Assembly: GCA_017860135.1 (NCBI GenBank)
Contig: JAFNAG010000004.1
Coordinates: 1-42,175 of the forward strand
Source of the DNA: Acidobacteriota bacterium
Lineage (GTDB): Bacteria > Acidobacteriota > UBA6911
Reading direction: 5' to 3'
DNA: 42,175 nucleotides
A program made the translations under genes and the position numbers. This document shows positions 28,492 through 36,046 of this stretch, in pieces. The notes under the pieces are model-generated. The model saw only the letters and a list, made by a program, of their open reading frames with translations. It had not been told where the DNA came from and made no database searches. Positions within the stretch are counted from its first letter, which is position 1; every line of letters begins with the position of its first letter.

Positions 28492-29286
28492 CTACTGCGC
28501 GGCCCGCTCTTTCTTCCTGCGCTGCCAGCCGAAGAGGGCCGCCACACCAATGCTGAGGACGTAGAGCACCACCATCGGCGCCGTCCAGATCAGAAGGTTG
28601 AGCGCATCGCCCGTTGGTGACAGGATCGCGGCAAGCCCCACCATGAGGAGGATGGCGTACTTGAATTTGGTCCAGAGAAAATGGGCCGAAACCAGGCCGA
28701 ACAGCGACAGGAAGGCGATGACCACGGGCATCTCGAAAACCAGCCCGAATCCCAGGATCATGGTCAATGTGAGGTCCAGGTATTCCTTGATCATGATGAC
28801 GGGAGTGAAATCACTGCCCCAATTGATTAAAAAGTAAAACGCCTGGTAGAGTACGAAGTAGTAGCAGAACGCGCCCCCACCCAGGAAAAGCAGCACCGAG
28901 GAAACCATGAACGGCACCACATACCTTTTTTCCTTCCGGTAGAGCGCCGGGGCGATGAACCTCCAGACCTCGTAGAGCGACAGCGGGATGGTCAGGAAAA
29001 TCCCGGCCACCAATGCCACCTTCATGTAAAGAGTGAACGGATCCGTGGGATTGGTGAATGCCAGCTCCGTGCCGGCGGGCAGCGCTCGCTTGATCGGGAC
29101 CTCTAGAAACCGGTAGATCTCCTTGGAAAAATAAAAGCAGGCGGCGAACCCTATCGCAAGATAGGCGATGACCCGGACCAGACGGCGGCGCAACTCGTCA
29201 AGATGCTCCAGAAAGGACATCTTGCCGGATTCTTCCGGTTCCTGTTCCCGGACATCGCCTTCCAGCTCGGCAGTGACATCTTTCAT
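28492..29286 (-). CDS. tatC: Sec-independent protein translocase TatC
   Basis: TatC binds twin-arginine signal peptides and, with TatA, exports folded proteins. The protein has 264 residues and six membrane helices (for example VRVIAYLAIGFAACFYF, VALVAGIFLTIPLSLYEV, VPFMVSSVLLFLGGGAFCYYF). The N-terminal MSFLEHLDELRRRL is the signal-peptide-binding hallmark with the key Glu. ADP-like conserved parts include FTNPTDPFTLYMKVA, VWRFIAPALYRKEKRYV and FGLVFEMPVVIAFLS. A 21-residue acidic leader precedes it. The start ATG overlaps the tatA stop by four bases. Its 3' end is one base from the dus stop, leaving no room for a terminator. Confidence 0.96.
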   Translation of the reverse strand: MKDVTAELEGDVREQEPEESGKMSFLEHLDELRRRLVRVIAYLAIGFAACFYFSKEIYRFLEVPIKRALPAGTELAFTNPTDPFTLYMKVALVAGIFLTIPLSLYEVWRFIAPALYRKEKRYVVPFMVSSVLLFLGGGAFCYYFVLYQAFYFLINWGSDFTPVIMIKEYLDLTLTMILGFGLVFEMPVVIAFLSLFGLVSAHFLWTKFKYAILLMVGLAAILSPTGDALNLLIWTAPMVVLYVLSIGVAALFGWQRRKKERAAQ

Positions 29287-29519
29287 TCAGTTTTATTATT
29301 TTCGTCAGGGGAGTCTTTGAGGATGTCCTTCACCATCTCCTTCTCTTTTTCCAGCCGCACCTCTTCCTCCCAGGTCTGCTTCAGATCATTGGAGGCCTTC
29401 CGGAACTCAGCCAGGCCTCTGCCCAATGACTTTCCGAGCTCGGGCAACTTCCGCGGTCCAAAAACGATGAGGGCCAGTACGAAAATGACGATAATCTCCG
29501 GCATCCCCAGATTGCCCAT
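29283..29519 (-). CDS. tatA: Twin-arginine translocase subunit TatA/TatE
   Basis: A 78-residue pore-forming Tat subunit. A short membrane helix (PEIIVIFVLALIVF) is followed by the hinge FGPRKLPELGKSLGRGLAEFRK, which identifies the TatA/E family, and then a charged amphipathic helix and acidic tail. No TatB is present; many bacteria need only TatA and TatC. AGG lies about seven bases before the ATG at 29519. A sigma-70-type promoter is at 29567-29595. The gene is translated just ahead of tatC (four-base overlap). Confidence 0.95.
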   Translation of the reverse strand: MGNLGMPEIIVIFVLALIVFGPRKLPELGKSLGRGLAEFRKASNDLKQTWEEEVRLEKEKEMVKDILKDSPDENNKTE

Positions 29520-29566
29520 ACTGCACCTGCTTTCCAGTGCGTCCGATCGATATCAAGATCTAGCCA

Positions 29567-29595
29567 AGTCTAGATTAGGGGCTAAAACAAGTCAA
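29567..29595 (-). promoter_or_regulatory. Promoter of tatA-tatC
   Basis: On the minus strand TTGACT (29590-29595), a 17-base spacer and TAGACT (29567-29572). The leader would be about 40 bases. Confidence 0.5.
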
Positions 29596-29598
29596 GCA

Positions 29599-29662
29599 GT
29601 AGGGGCGACCGGCAGGCCGCCCGAAAAAGTGTATGGAGCGGCGACCTGCAGGCCGCCCCTAC
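29599..29662. repeat. REP-like repeat pair with inverted ends
   Basis: Two 19-base direct copies, GGCGACCGGCAGGCCGCCC (29604-29622) and GGCGACCTGCAGGCCGCCC (29640-29658), differ at one base. The whole is bounded by GTAGGGGCG (29599-29607) and its reverse complement CGCCCCTAC (29654-29662). It lies in the divergent tatA/protease spacer and differs from the repeat at 19211. Confidence 0.65.
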
Positions 29663-29684
29663 CGGCGTATCGCTGATGTTCATC

Positions 29685-29713
29685 TTGCCCCTCTCCCGGA
29701 TGCATGCTATACT
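29685..29713 (+). promoter_or_regulatory. Promoter of the S41 protease gene with extended -10
   Basis: TTGCCC (29685-29690), a 17-base spacer ending in TGC, and TATACT (29708-29713). The ATG follows about 35 bases after the predicted start of transcription. Confidence 0.55.
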
Positions 29714-29754
29714 CGGCAAGTTGTGCAGAGACTGTTCACTGGAGCCATCCCTTT

Positions 29755-31431
29755 ATGAAGTTTAGATTTGCAGCCTTCGTAACGCTTGCTGTCCTGGCCA
29801 CCTTCCTTGGGGGCGGCTTTTTGGGAGTCCGCGCCAGCACCGGCTCCGACATTGGCCAGAATTCACCCAACGATTTTCTGGCTGAATTTACGGAGGCGAT
29901 CGACGTCATTCAAAAGAACCATGTCGACAATGTGAGTGCCGACAAGCTGGTGTACAGTGCGATCAAGGGCATGCTCCGCCGGCTGGACCCGCATTCCAGC
30001 TTCTTTGATCCCAAGGAGTTTGCGCGTTTGCGCGAAGAGCAGCACAGCAAGTATTACGGGCTGGGCATCCGGGTGCGCACGCTGACGCCGAGGAGCGATC
30101 GCGGACCCGTGGTGATCGTGGAGCCTCCCGCCATCGGTTCTCCTGCCGAGAAACGAGGCCTGCGGGCCGGCGATGTTATTACGAAGGTCGGTGGGGAAAG
30201 CATCGAAAACTGGACGCAGGAAGACACGGTCAACCATTTGCGCGGACCCCGCGGCACGACCGTCGACATCACCGTCGAGCGGCAGGGGGCGGGGAAGCCG
30301 CTGCAGTTCAGGGTGGAGCGCGATGAGATTCCGATCATTACCGTCCCCTATGCTTTCCAGATCAAGCCCGGCATCGGCTATGTAAAGGTGAACAACTTCG
30401 CCGAATCCACGGCGGATGAGTTGAAGGAAAAACTGGACGGCCTGGACCCCGGCAAGTTATCCGGACTGATTCTCGATCTGCGCGACAATCCGGGAGGGCT
30501 GCTCAGTCAGGCTATCGATATCGCGGACCTGTTTGTTCGCAAAGGCCTGGTAATCGTTTCGACCAACGGTCGCATGCCGGGCTCGCAGCGCCCTTACAAT
30601 GCTCCCAGCCTGGAAAAGATTCAGCTGCCGCTCATCGTGCTGATCAATCAACGCAGCGCCAGCGCATCGGAAATCGTGGCCGGAGCACTGCAGGATCACG
30701 ACCGGGCGCTGATTGTCGGCGAGACAAGCTTCGGCAAAGGCCTGGTCCAATCCGTGTACCAGATGGACAACAACACGGGGATGGCACTGACCACGGCGAG
30801 GTACTACACTCCCAGCGGCAGGCTGATCCAGAGGGACTACCAGGGCTCGGCGTTCGATTATTACAATCTTCCCGAAGCCCAGGCAGGCGCGGACAAACCG
30901 CGGGAAATAAAGAAGACCGACAGCGGCCGCCAGGTCCTTGGCGGCGGCGGAATCGCACCGGACGTAAAGGTTACCCTCCGTGAACTGAACCGCTTCGAAG
31001 CCCGGTTGAATGCAAGAGACGTTTTCTTCGAGTATGCGCGCCGCCTCGCCTCAGGACAGGTCCCGGCGGCCAGCAATTTCCGCCTGCCGATCAAAGACAA
31101 TGAGGTGCGTGCCGCTATCCTCCGGGATGATCCTCTCACTGCTTCGAAATTCGAAATCACGGACGCGATCCTGAACGATTTCAAGGAATTCCTGCGTAAT
31201 CACAAGATAGAGTTCACCGATAAGGACATTGAGGAGAACATCGGTTTCATCAAGAGGCGCATCAAGCAGGAGGTCTTCACCTCTTCTTTCGGGCTTCAGG
31301 AGGGCTTTCGGGTTGCGGTTCAGGGCGACTCCCAGGTGCAGAAAGCCCTAGAACTCATGCCTGAGGCAAAAACACTGATGACGACTGGGCGCTTGACCCC
31401 GGTCGCGCAATCATCGGAAACAAAGAAGTAG
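29755..31431 (+). CDS. C-terminal processing protease (S41 family)
   Basis: A periplasmic serine protease of the CtpA/Prc type that trims or degrades envelope proteins. The protein has 558 residues from the ATG at 29755, with GGAG ten bases upstream and a signal or anchor sequence following (MKFRFAAFVTLAVLATFLGGG). A PDZ domain lies at about 105-185 (SPAEKRGLRAGDVITKVGG). The catalytic core has GGLLSQAIDIADLFV, the nucleophile S303 in RSASASEIVAGAL and the base K328 in SFGKGLVQ, 25 residues apart as in E. coli Tsp. A helical C-terminal domain of about 130 residues follows, longer than in small CtpA forms. The MltD-like gene starts 19 bases later, so both are probably one operon for wall turnover. 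Confidence 0.93.
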   Translation: MKFRFAAFVTLAVLATFLGGGFLGVRASTGSDIGQNSPNDFLAEFTEAIDVIQKNHVDNVSADKLVYSAIKGMLRRLDPHSSFFDPKEFARLREEQHSKYYGLGIRVRTLTPRSDRGPVVIVEPPAIGSPAEKRGLRAGDVITKVGGESIENWTQEDTVNHLRGPRGTTVDITVERQGAGKPLQFRVERDEIPIITVPYAFQIKPGIGYVKVNNFAESTADELKEKLDGLDPGKLSGLILDLRDNPGGLLSQAIDIADLFVRKGLVIVSTNGRMPGSQRPYNAPSLEKIQLPLIVLINQRSASASEIVAGALQDHDRALIVGETSFGKGLVQSVYQMDNNTGMALTTARYYTPSGRLIQRDYQGSAFDYYNLPEAQAGADKPREIKKTDSGRQVLGGGGIAPDVKVTLRELNRFEARLNARDVFFEYARRLASGQVPAASNFRLPIKDNEVRAAILRDDPLTASKFEITDAILNDFKEFLRNHKIEFTDKDIEENIGFIKRRIKQEVFTSSFGLQEGFRVAVQGDSQVQKALELMPEAKTLMTTGRLTPVAQSSETKK

Positions 31432-31450
31432 CAGTCCCGGCGACCGATAC

Positions 31451-33295
31451 ATGACGCGACTTCTGCCTTTTCACGCTCTGGTAGGGCTTTGTTTGCTCTT
31501 CGCGCCTTCGTCGCTGCTCTGTCAGTCTCAGACAGTGACACCCGTCACAATGGTAGCAGCAAACGCGGACCGCGACGGTTTCCGCGACCTGTCGGCCAAT
31601 CCCGATATCCCACCCAGAATGCTCGATGTCATGCGCAGGTCGCAGGAGAAATATCTCGAAGGCTCCGGCTTGATCAAGGCGGGAGATTCGACGAGGGCAC
31701 GGGCCGCATTCGATCAGGCGGTGGACCTCGTCCTGCAGTCCGAGTGGGAAATCTCGGCATCACCGGATCTGAACAATTTCTTCCTGGACCTGATCCGCAA
31801 CATCCAAAGAGACGAATCCAGATACCTGCTCCCTGCGGAAGGCGCGCCGGAAGGCGCGGTCGTCGACGAGATCGAGGACCTTGACCTGATTCCAATTCAG
31901 GTCGATCCCGAATTGAAAGACGCCGTGGAGGCCGACCTTCTGAACACGAAGTACGACATCCCGGTGCTCGTGAACGAGAGTGTCCTCAAATCGATGAATT
32001 ACTGGCTCAACCGCGGCAGGCAGTATTTTGTCGACGGCTTGACCCGGTCGGGCCGCTACAAGGAAATGATCGAGCGCATCTTCCGGGAGGAGTCGATCCC
32101 GCTGGATCTCATGTACCTGGCGCAGGTGGAAAGCCTGTTCAAGCCAAACGCGGTCTCGCGCGCGGCTGCAAGGGGAATCTGGCAGTTTGTCCGGGGGACA
32201 GCGATCCGTTACGGCTTGAGAGTCGACAGGGTTGTCGACGAGCGCTCGGACCCGGAGAAATCCACCCGCGCGGCGGCGCATTATCTCAATGATCTCTACG
32301 CCATGTTCGGAGACTGGAACCTGGTTCTGGCGGCATACAACTGGGGGGAAGGGAAAGTCCAAAGCCTTGTGAACAAGAGTGGGGTTACCGATTTCTGGCA
32401 ACTCGCGGAGCTCAAGCGCCGAATGCCCGCACAGACCAAAAACCATGTCCCCATGATAATGGCGAGCATCATCCTGGCGCGGAATCCCGAGAAATACGGC
32501 TTGCCGCTGGAGCTTGAGCCCCCCCTTCAATGCGACAAGGTTCCTATCCCCAAACGCATCAACCTGAAGACGGTCGCCCAGGCGCTCGATATTTCGGTCG
32601 ATATGCTGAAGAGTCTGAATCCGGCACTGAGAACCTCCTACACTCCGTCCAACTACCCCGGTTTCGAGCTGAACGTGCCGTTCGGGATGGGAGCGGATCT
32701 GGCGGACAAACTGGCGCATTTACCCCAGAGCGGGGCGCCGGCGGACCCGGATTTCAGCGGCCAGTACCGGGTGCAGCCTGGAGATACGCTGGGCGCCCTG
32801 GCACGTCGCTTCAGGGTGTCGGTGGAGGACCTGCAGGCTGCCAACGGCCTGAGTTCCCCCAAGTCCCTGCGCGCAGGAATCTTCCTGCAGGTCCCGGCAA
32901 ACGGCACTGCGGCCGGCCGCGCTGCCGCTCCATCCGTACCGCCGGCGGATTTCAACGGCCAACATGTGGTAAGGGCCGGTGAGACCCTGTCGTCGATCGC
33001 GCGCCGGTATGGTGTCGCGGTCACCGACCTACAGGGGATCAACGGCATCCGGAATTCTGAGTCTTTGCCCACCGGAATCACGCTCAGAGTGCCTGCCGCC
33101 GCAACCTCGCGGGCCGGGCCGGATGCCGAAGGATCGGCATCCCGCCGGCACCTGGTGCAGAAGGGTGAAACGTTGAGTTCGATCGCGGCCAGATATGGCG
33201 TAACAGTCGCGGCACTGCAAAAGGTAAACGGAATTCGCTCGCCGCAATCCCTGCAAGTAGGCGTCTGGCTGCAAATCCCATCTCCAAAAGGGTAG
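31451..33295 (+). CDS. Membrane-bound lytic murein transglycosylase D-like, with three LysM domains
   Basis: It should cleave the MurNAc-GlcNAc bond of peptidoglycan with formation of 1,6-anhydro-MurNAc. The protein has 614 residues and a signal peptide (MTRLLPFHALVGLCLLFAPSSLLCQ). An acidic N-terminal region of about 170 residues precedes the SLT domain, where the catalytic Glu is E227 in AQVESLFKPNAVSR, followed by ARGIWQFVRGTAIRYGL and VLAAYNWGEGKV. Three LysM modules bind glycan: about 437-482, 503-548 and 565-610, each with a (P/A/K)G(D/E)TL motif. The lipobox of E. coli MltD is not evident; a Cys at 24 follows LL but lacks the usual small residues. It lies just behind the S41 protease gene. 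Confidence 0.93.
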   Translation: MTRLLPFHALVGLCLLFAPSSLLCQSQTVTPVTMVAANADRDGFRDLSANPDIPPRMLDVMRRSQEKYLEGSGLIKAGDSTRARAAFDQAVDLVLQSEWEISASPDLNNFFLDLIRNIQRDESRYLLPAEGAPEGAVVDEIEDLDLIPIQVDPELKDAVEADLLNTKYDIPVLVNESVLKSMNYWLNRGRQYFVDGLTRSGRYKEMIERIFREESIPLDLMYLAQVESLFKPNAVSRAAARGIWQFVRGTAIRYGLRVDRVVDERSDPEKSTRAAAHYLNDLYAMFGDWNLVLAAYNWGEGKVQSLVNKSGVTDFWQLAELKRRMPAQTKNHVPMIMASIILARNPEKYGLPLELEPPLQCDKVPIPKRINLKTVAQALDISVDMLKSLNPALRTSYTPSNYPGFELNVPFGMGADLADKLAHLPQSGAPADPDFSGQYRVQPGDTLGALARRFRVSVEDLQAANGLSSPKSLRAGIFLQVPANGTAAGRAAAPSVPPADFNGQHVVRAGETLSSIARRYGVAVTDLQGINGIRNSESLPTGITLRVPAAATSRAGPDAEGSASRRHLVQKGETLSSIAARYGVTVAALQKVNGIRSPQSLQVGVWLQIPSPKG

Positions 33296-33459
33296 CGCAG
33301 GCCTCTCCGCGCCCCCGCGCCGGGCAGCCGGCCGTGGCCGGTGCCGACGGGTCGTGGAATGCGCTTAAGGAGTGTTTTTTCAGAACCTTCCCGCCGACTA
33401 TTTCGTATCAATGGGTGTTGGCAAGACGGACGGATTCCCGCGGGGACGGGTTTGACGCA

Positions 33460-34770
33460 ATGAACGCGATCTATTCTGAACTGGAAACACCGATGGTGCG
33501 GGTACCTGCGGTGGAACGCAGGGGGCGGCTGCACCTGCGGCCGTTTGCAACAGTATGGGAAGCGTTCCTCATCGCCGCCGATTCCATCTGGTCGCACAAG
33601 CTCAGATCCGTTCTCACCCTCCTGGGGATCATCATCGGTGTGGCCTCGGTCGTGGCGGTGGGCGGCGCGATCGAGGGTCTCGAGTATTACGTCAAGGACC
33701 GCCTGGTCTCCACCTTCGGCAGCAACACCTTCATGGTCGCCCGCATCGCCCGGGTAAACATGTCGCAGGAAGAGTACGAAAACGTGATAAAGCGAAACAA
33801 GCGGCTTTATCTCGAAGACATGCGCGCCGTGGAAGAGCGCTGTGAGGATTGCGCGGCAATATCCACGAGGTTGAACCGGAATGCAGACATCAAGGTGGGC
33901 AATCAGACATTTTACGATGCGGGCGTCAGAGGAGTCACCCAGGACGCCCCCAGGATTCAGGAGATCGTGCTGGAGGAAGGGCGCTTCATTTCCACATTCG
34001 ACACCCAGCACGCACGGCCGGTCGCAGTGATCGGCGCGGAGATCCGCAAGGAACTTTTCGGCCCGGTGGACGTCATCGGGAAGCAGGTCCGGATCGGCGC
34101 CGACGCTTTCAACATCATCGGCGTGGAACAGGAAAACGGCACCTTCTTCGGCCAGTCGCTCGACAACTCTGTCTACATCCCTTATACCTCTTTCATGAAG
34201 ATCTTCGGACAGCGCCAGATCTCGTTTCAGGTAAAGGCTCCGTCGGATGCGGCGCTGGAAACCACGCTGGACCAGGTGCGCGTCATATTGCGGTCCCGCC
34301 ACAAACTGCGCCCGAACCAGGAGGATGACTTCGATCTCCTCGCAAGTAACGCAATCCAGGAGTCCGTAGGGCAGTTCACCGGGGCCATCGCGATGGTGGT
34401 GACGCCGATTACTCTCATCTCCTTGGTCGTCGGGGGCATTGTCGTCATGAACATCATGCTGGTAACGGTGACGGAACGGACCGCGGAGATCGGGATGCGC
34501 AAAGCGATCGGCGCGCGGCGCCGGGACGTGCTGCTGCAGTTCCTGATTGAATCTGCCCTGCTCGCCTCGATGGGAGGGGCGCTCGGCCTGGTCCTCGCGT
34601 ATGTGGTCGCCATGATCATCCGGGGGACGACGCCGATCCCCATGACGATCACGATCGGCTACATCCTTCTCGCCCTTCTGGCTTCGGGTGGGATCGGGTT
34701 GATCTCGGGAATATATCCTGCCGTTCGGGCCGCCAAGCTCGACCCCATCGTCGCCCTTGCCAGAGAATAG
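33460..34770 (+). CDS. MacB/FtsX-type ABC transporter permease (first of two)
   Basis: A 436-residue permease. I start at the ATG at 33460; an ATG at 33493 is possible and neither has a strong ribosome site. The layout is that of MacB: an N-terminal helix (about 50-70, LRSVLTLLGIIIGVASVVAV), a large periplasmic domain of about 220 residues (with GVTQDAPRIQEIVLEEGRF and GPVDVIGKQVRIGADAFNIIGV), and three C-terminal helices near PITLISLVVGGIVVMNIML, ALLASMGGALGLVLAYVVA and ILLALLASGGIGLISG. The cytoplasmic motif TERTAEIGMRKAIGARRRDV is diagnostic. No ATP-binding subunit is fused or nearby. The next gene is a paralogue three bases away, so they probably form a heterodimer that needs an ATPase encoded elsewhere. 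Confidence 0.9.
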   Translation: MNAIYSELETPMVRVPAVERRGRLHLRPFATVWEAFLIAADSIWSHKLRSVLTLLGIIIGVASVVAVGGAIEGLEYYVKDRLVSTFGSNTFMVARIARVNMSQEEYENVIKRNKRLYLEDMRAVEERCEDCAAISTRLNRNADIKVGNQTFYDAGVRGVTQDAPRIQEIVLEEGRFISTFDTQHARPVAVIGAEIRKELFGPVDVIGKQVRIGADAFNIIGVEQENGTFFGQSLDNSVYIPYTSFMKIFGQRQISFQVKAPSDAALETTLDQVRVILRSRHKLRPNQEDDFDLLASNAIQESVGQFTGAIAMVVTPITLISLVVGGIVVMNIMLVTVTERTAEIGMRKAIGARRRDVLLQFLIESALLASMGGALGLVLAYVVAMIIRGTTPIPMTITIGYILLALLASGGIGLISGIYPAVRAAKLDPIVALARE

Positions 34771-34773
34771 CGT

Positions 34774-36021
34774 ATGAACGGCTTCCAGCAGAAAGAGAAC
34801 GTGGCCATGGCGCTCCAGACGCTGCTGGCCCACAAGTTCCGGTCGTTCCTGACGATTCTCGGCATCATCATCGGGGTGCTGACCGTCGTGGTCATCGCCT
34901 CGATCCTCACGGGCATGCGCGAGAGCATCGTCAGCATCGTCCAGGAATTCGGCACCGACAACATCTTTGCCTTCCACCTGGGAATGGGTCCGCGCATGGG
35001 GGGCCGCCGCCCCCGGGAAGAGATGATGCGCAAGCCGCTGAAGACCGAAGACGCCATCGCCATCCGCGAGTTGTGTCCGTCGGTGGAGGACGTCACCTGG
35101 CAGGGGTTCGCAGTCCGCACACGCGTGTCCATCCAATACCAGGGCAATGTGGCCCGCAGTTTCGATTTCAACGGCGTGCCGGCGAACTATGCGGTTGTGT
35201 CCAATACCTTCGTGGCCAACGGACGCTTCTTCACCGATGCGGAAGACAACCATGGGCTGAATGTCGTCGTGCTCGGCCCGGATGTCCGGGACGCATTGTT
35301 CCCCCACTCCGACCCGATCGGCAAACGGATCCTGATCAACGGCCGCCTTTTCACGGTCCTGGGAATCACCGAAAAGAGCAAGGCGGGGGCTATGGGCGAC
35401 AACGGCAGGGACGGCGCCGTCCTGATTCCTTACAAGTCCTTCGCCAAGATGATGCCGTGGGAGGAGTGGCACTTCCTGCTCATCAAGGCACGCGACGGAC
35501 AGCTGAATACCGCCCTGGATGAAGTGGAGAGCCTGCTGAGGAGGCGGCGGGGAGTCAGGCCGAACGAAGCGAGCAATTTCGACCTTTCTACCGCGGACCG
35601 GCTGATCGAGCAATTCGACGCCATCACGGCCTCGGTAGGATTGATTGCAATTGCCATATCGAGCATCGGCCTCCTGGTCGGCGGCATCGGCGTGATGAAC
35701 ATCATGCTGGTCTCGGTCACGGAACGCACGCGCGAAATCGGCGTGCGCAAGGCCGTCGGCGCCACGCGCCGCGACATCATCTTCCAGTTTCTCGTCGAGG
35801 CCATGACCTTGACGGGAGTGGGGGGCATTTTCGGCGTGGCCCTGGCGATCGCCGTAAGTTATCTGGTCATGGCCCTGGTCCCCGAGCTCCCGGCCAGCAT
35901 TCCGCTCTGGGCAGTCGTCACCGGATTCCTCGTCTCGGTTACGATCGGGCTGGTTTTCGGCGTCTGGCCCGCCCGCAAAGCAGCCCGCCTCGATCCCATC
36001 GAAGCCCTGCGGTACGAGTGA
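34774..36021 (+). CDS. MacB/FtsX-type ABC transporter permease (second of two)
   Basis: A 415-residue paralogue of the preceding gene, starting three bases after its stop. Features: N-terminal helix at about 24-45 (FLTILGIIIGVLTVVVIASI), a periplasmic MacB_PCD domain (FDFNGVPANYAVVSNTFVANG, GPDVRDALFPHSDPIGKRI), and C-terminal helices around IAIAISSIGLLVGGIGVMNI, with TERTREIGVRKAVGATRRDI as the transmission-loop motif. A GMGPRMGGRRPREEMMRK stretch near 70-87 is an unusual Gly/Arg-rich insert in the periplasmic part. Such tandem permeases are frequent in Acidobacteria. The substrate is unknown; MacB relatives act in drug, peptide or lipoprotein export or in mechanotransmission without transport. 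The gene converges on recQ with 25 bases between. Confidence 0.9.
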   Translation: MNGFQQKENVAMALQTLLAHKFRSFLTILGIIIGVLTVVVIASILTGMRESIVSIVQEFGTDNIFAFHLGMGPRMGGRRPREEMMRKPLKTEDAIAIRELCPSVEDVTWQGFAVRTRVSIQYQGNVARSFDFNGVPANYAVVSNTFVANGRFFTDAEDNHGLNVVVLGPDVRDALFPHSDPIGKRILINGRLFTVLGITEKSKAGAMGDNGRDGAVLIPYKSFAKMMPWEEWHFLLIKARDGQLNTALDEVESLLRRRRGVRPNEASNFDLSTADRLIEQFDAITASVGLIAIAISSIGLLVGGIGVMNIMLVSVTERTREIGVRKAVGATRRDIIFQFLVEAMTLTGVGGIFGVALAIAVSYLVMALVPELPASIPLWAVVTGFLVSVTIGLVFGVWPARKAARLDPIEALRYE

Positions 36022-36046
36022 GTTCCCACCTCCAGGGGTGTAAAGG

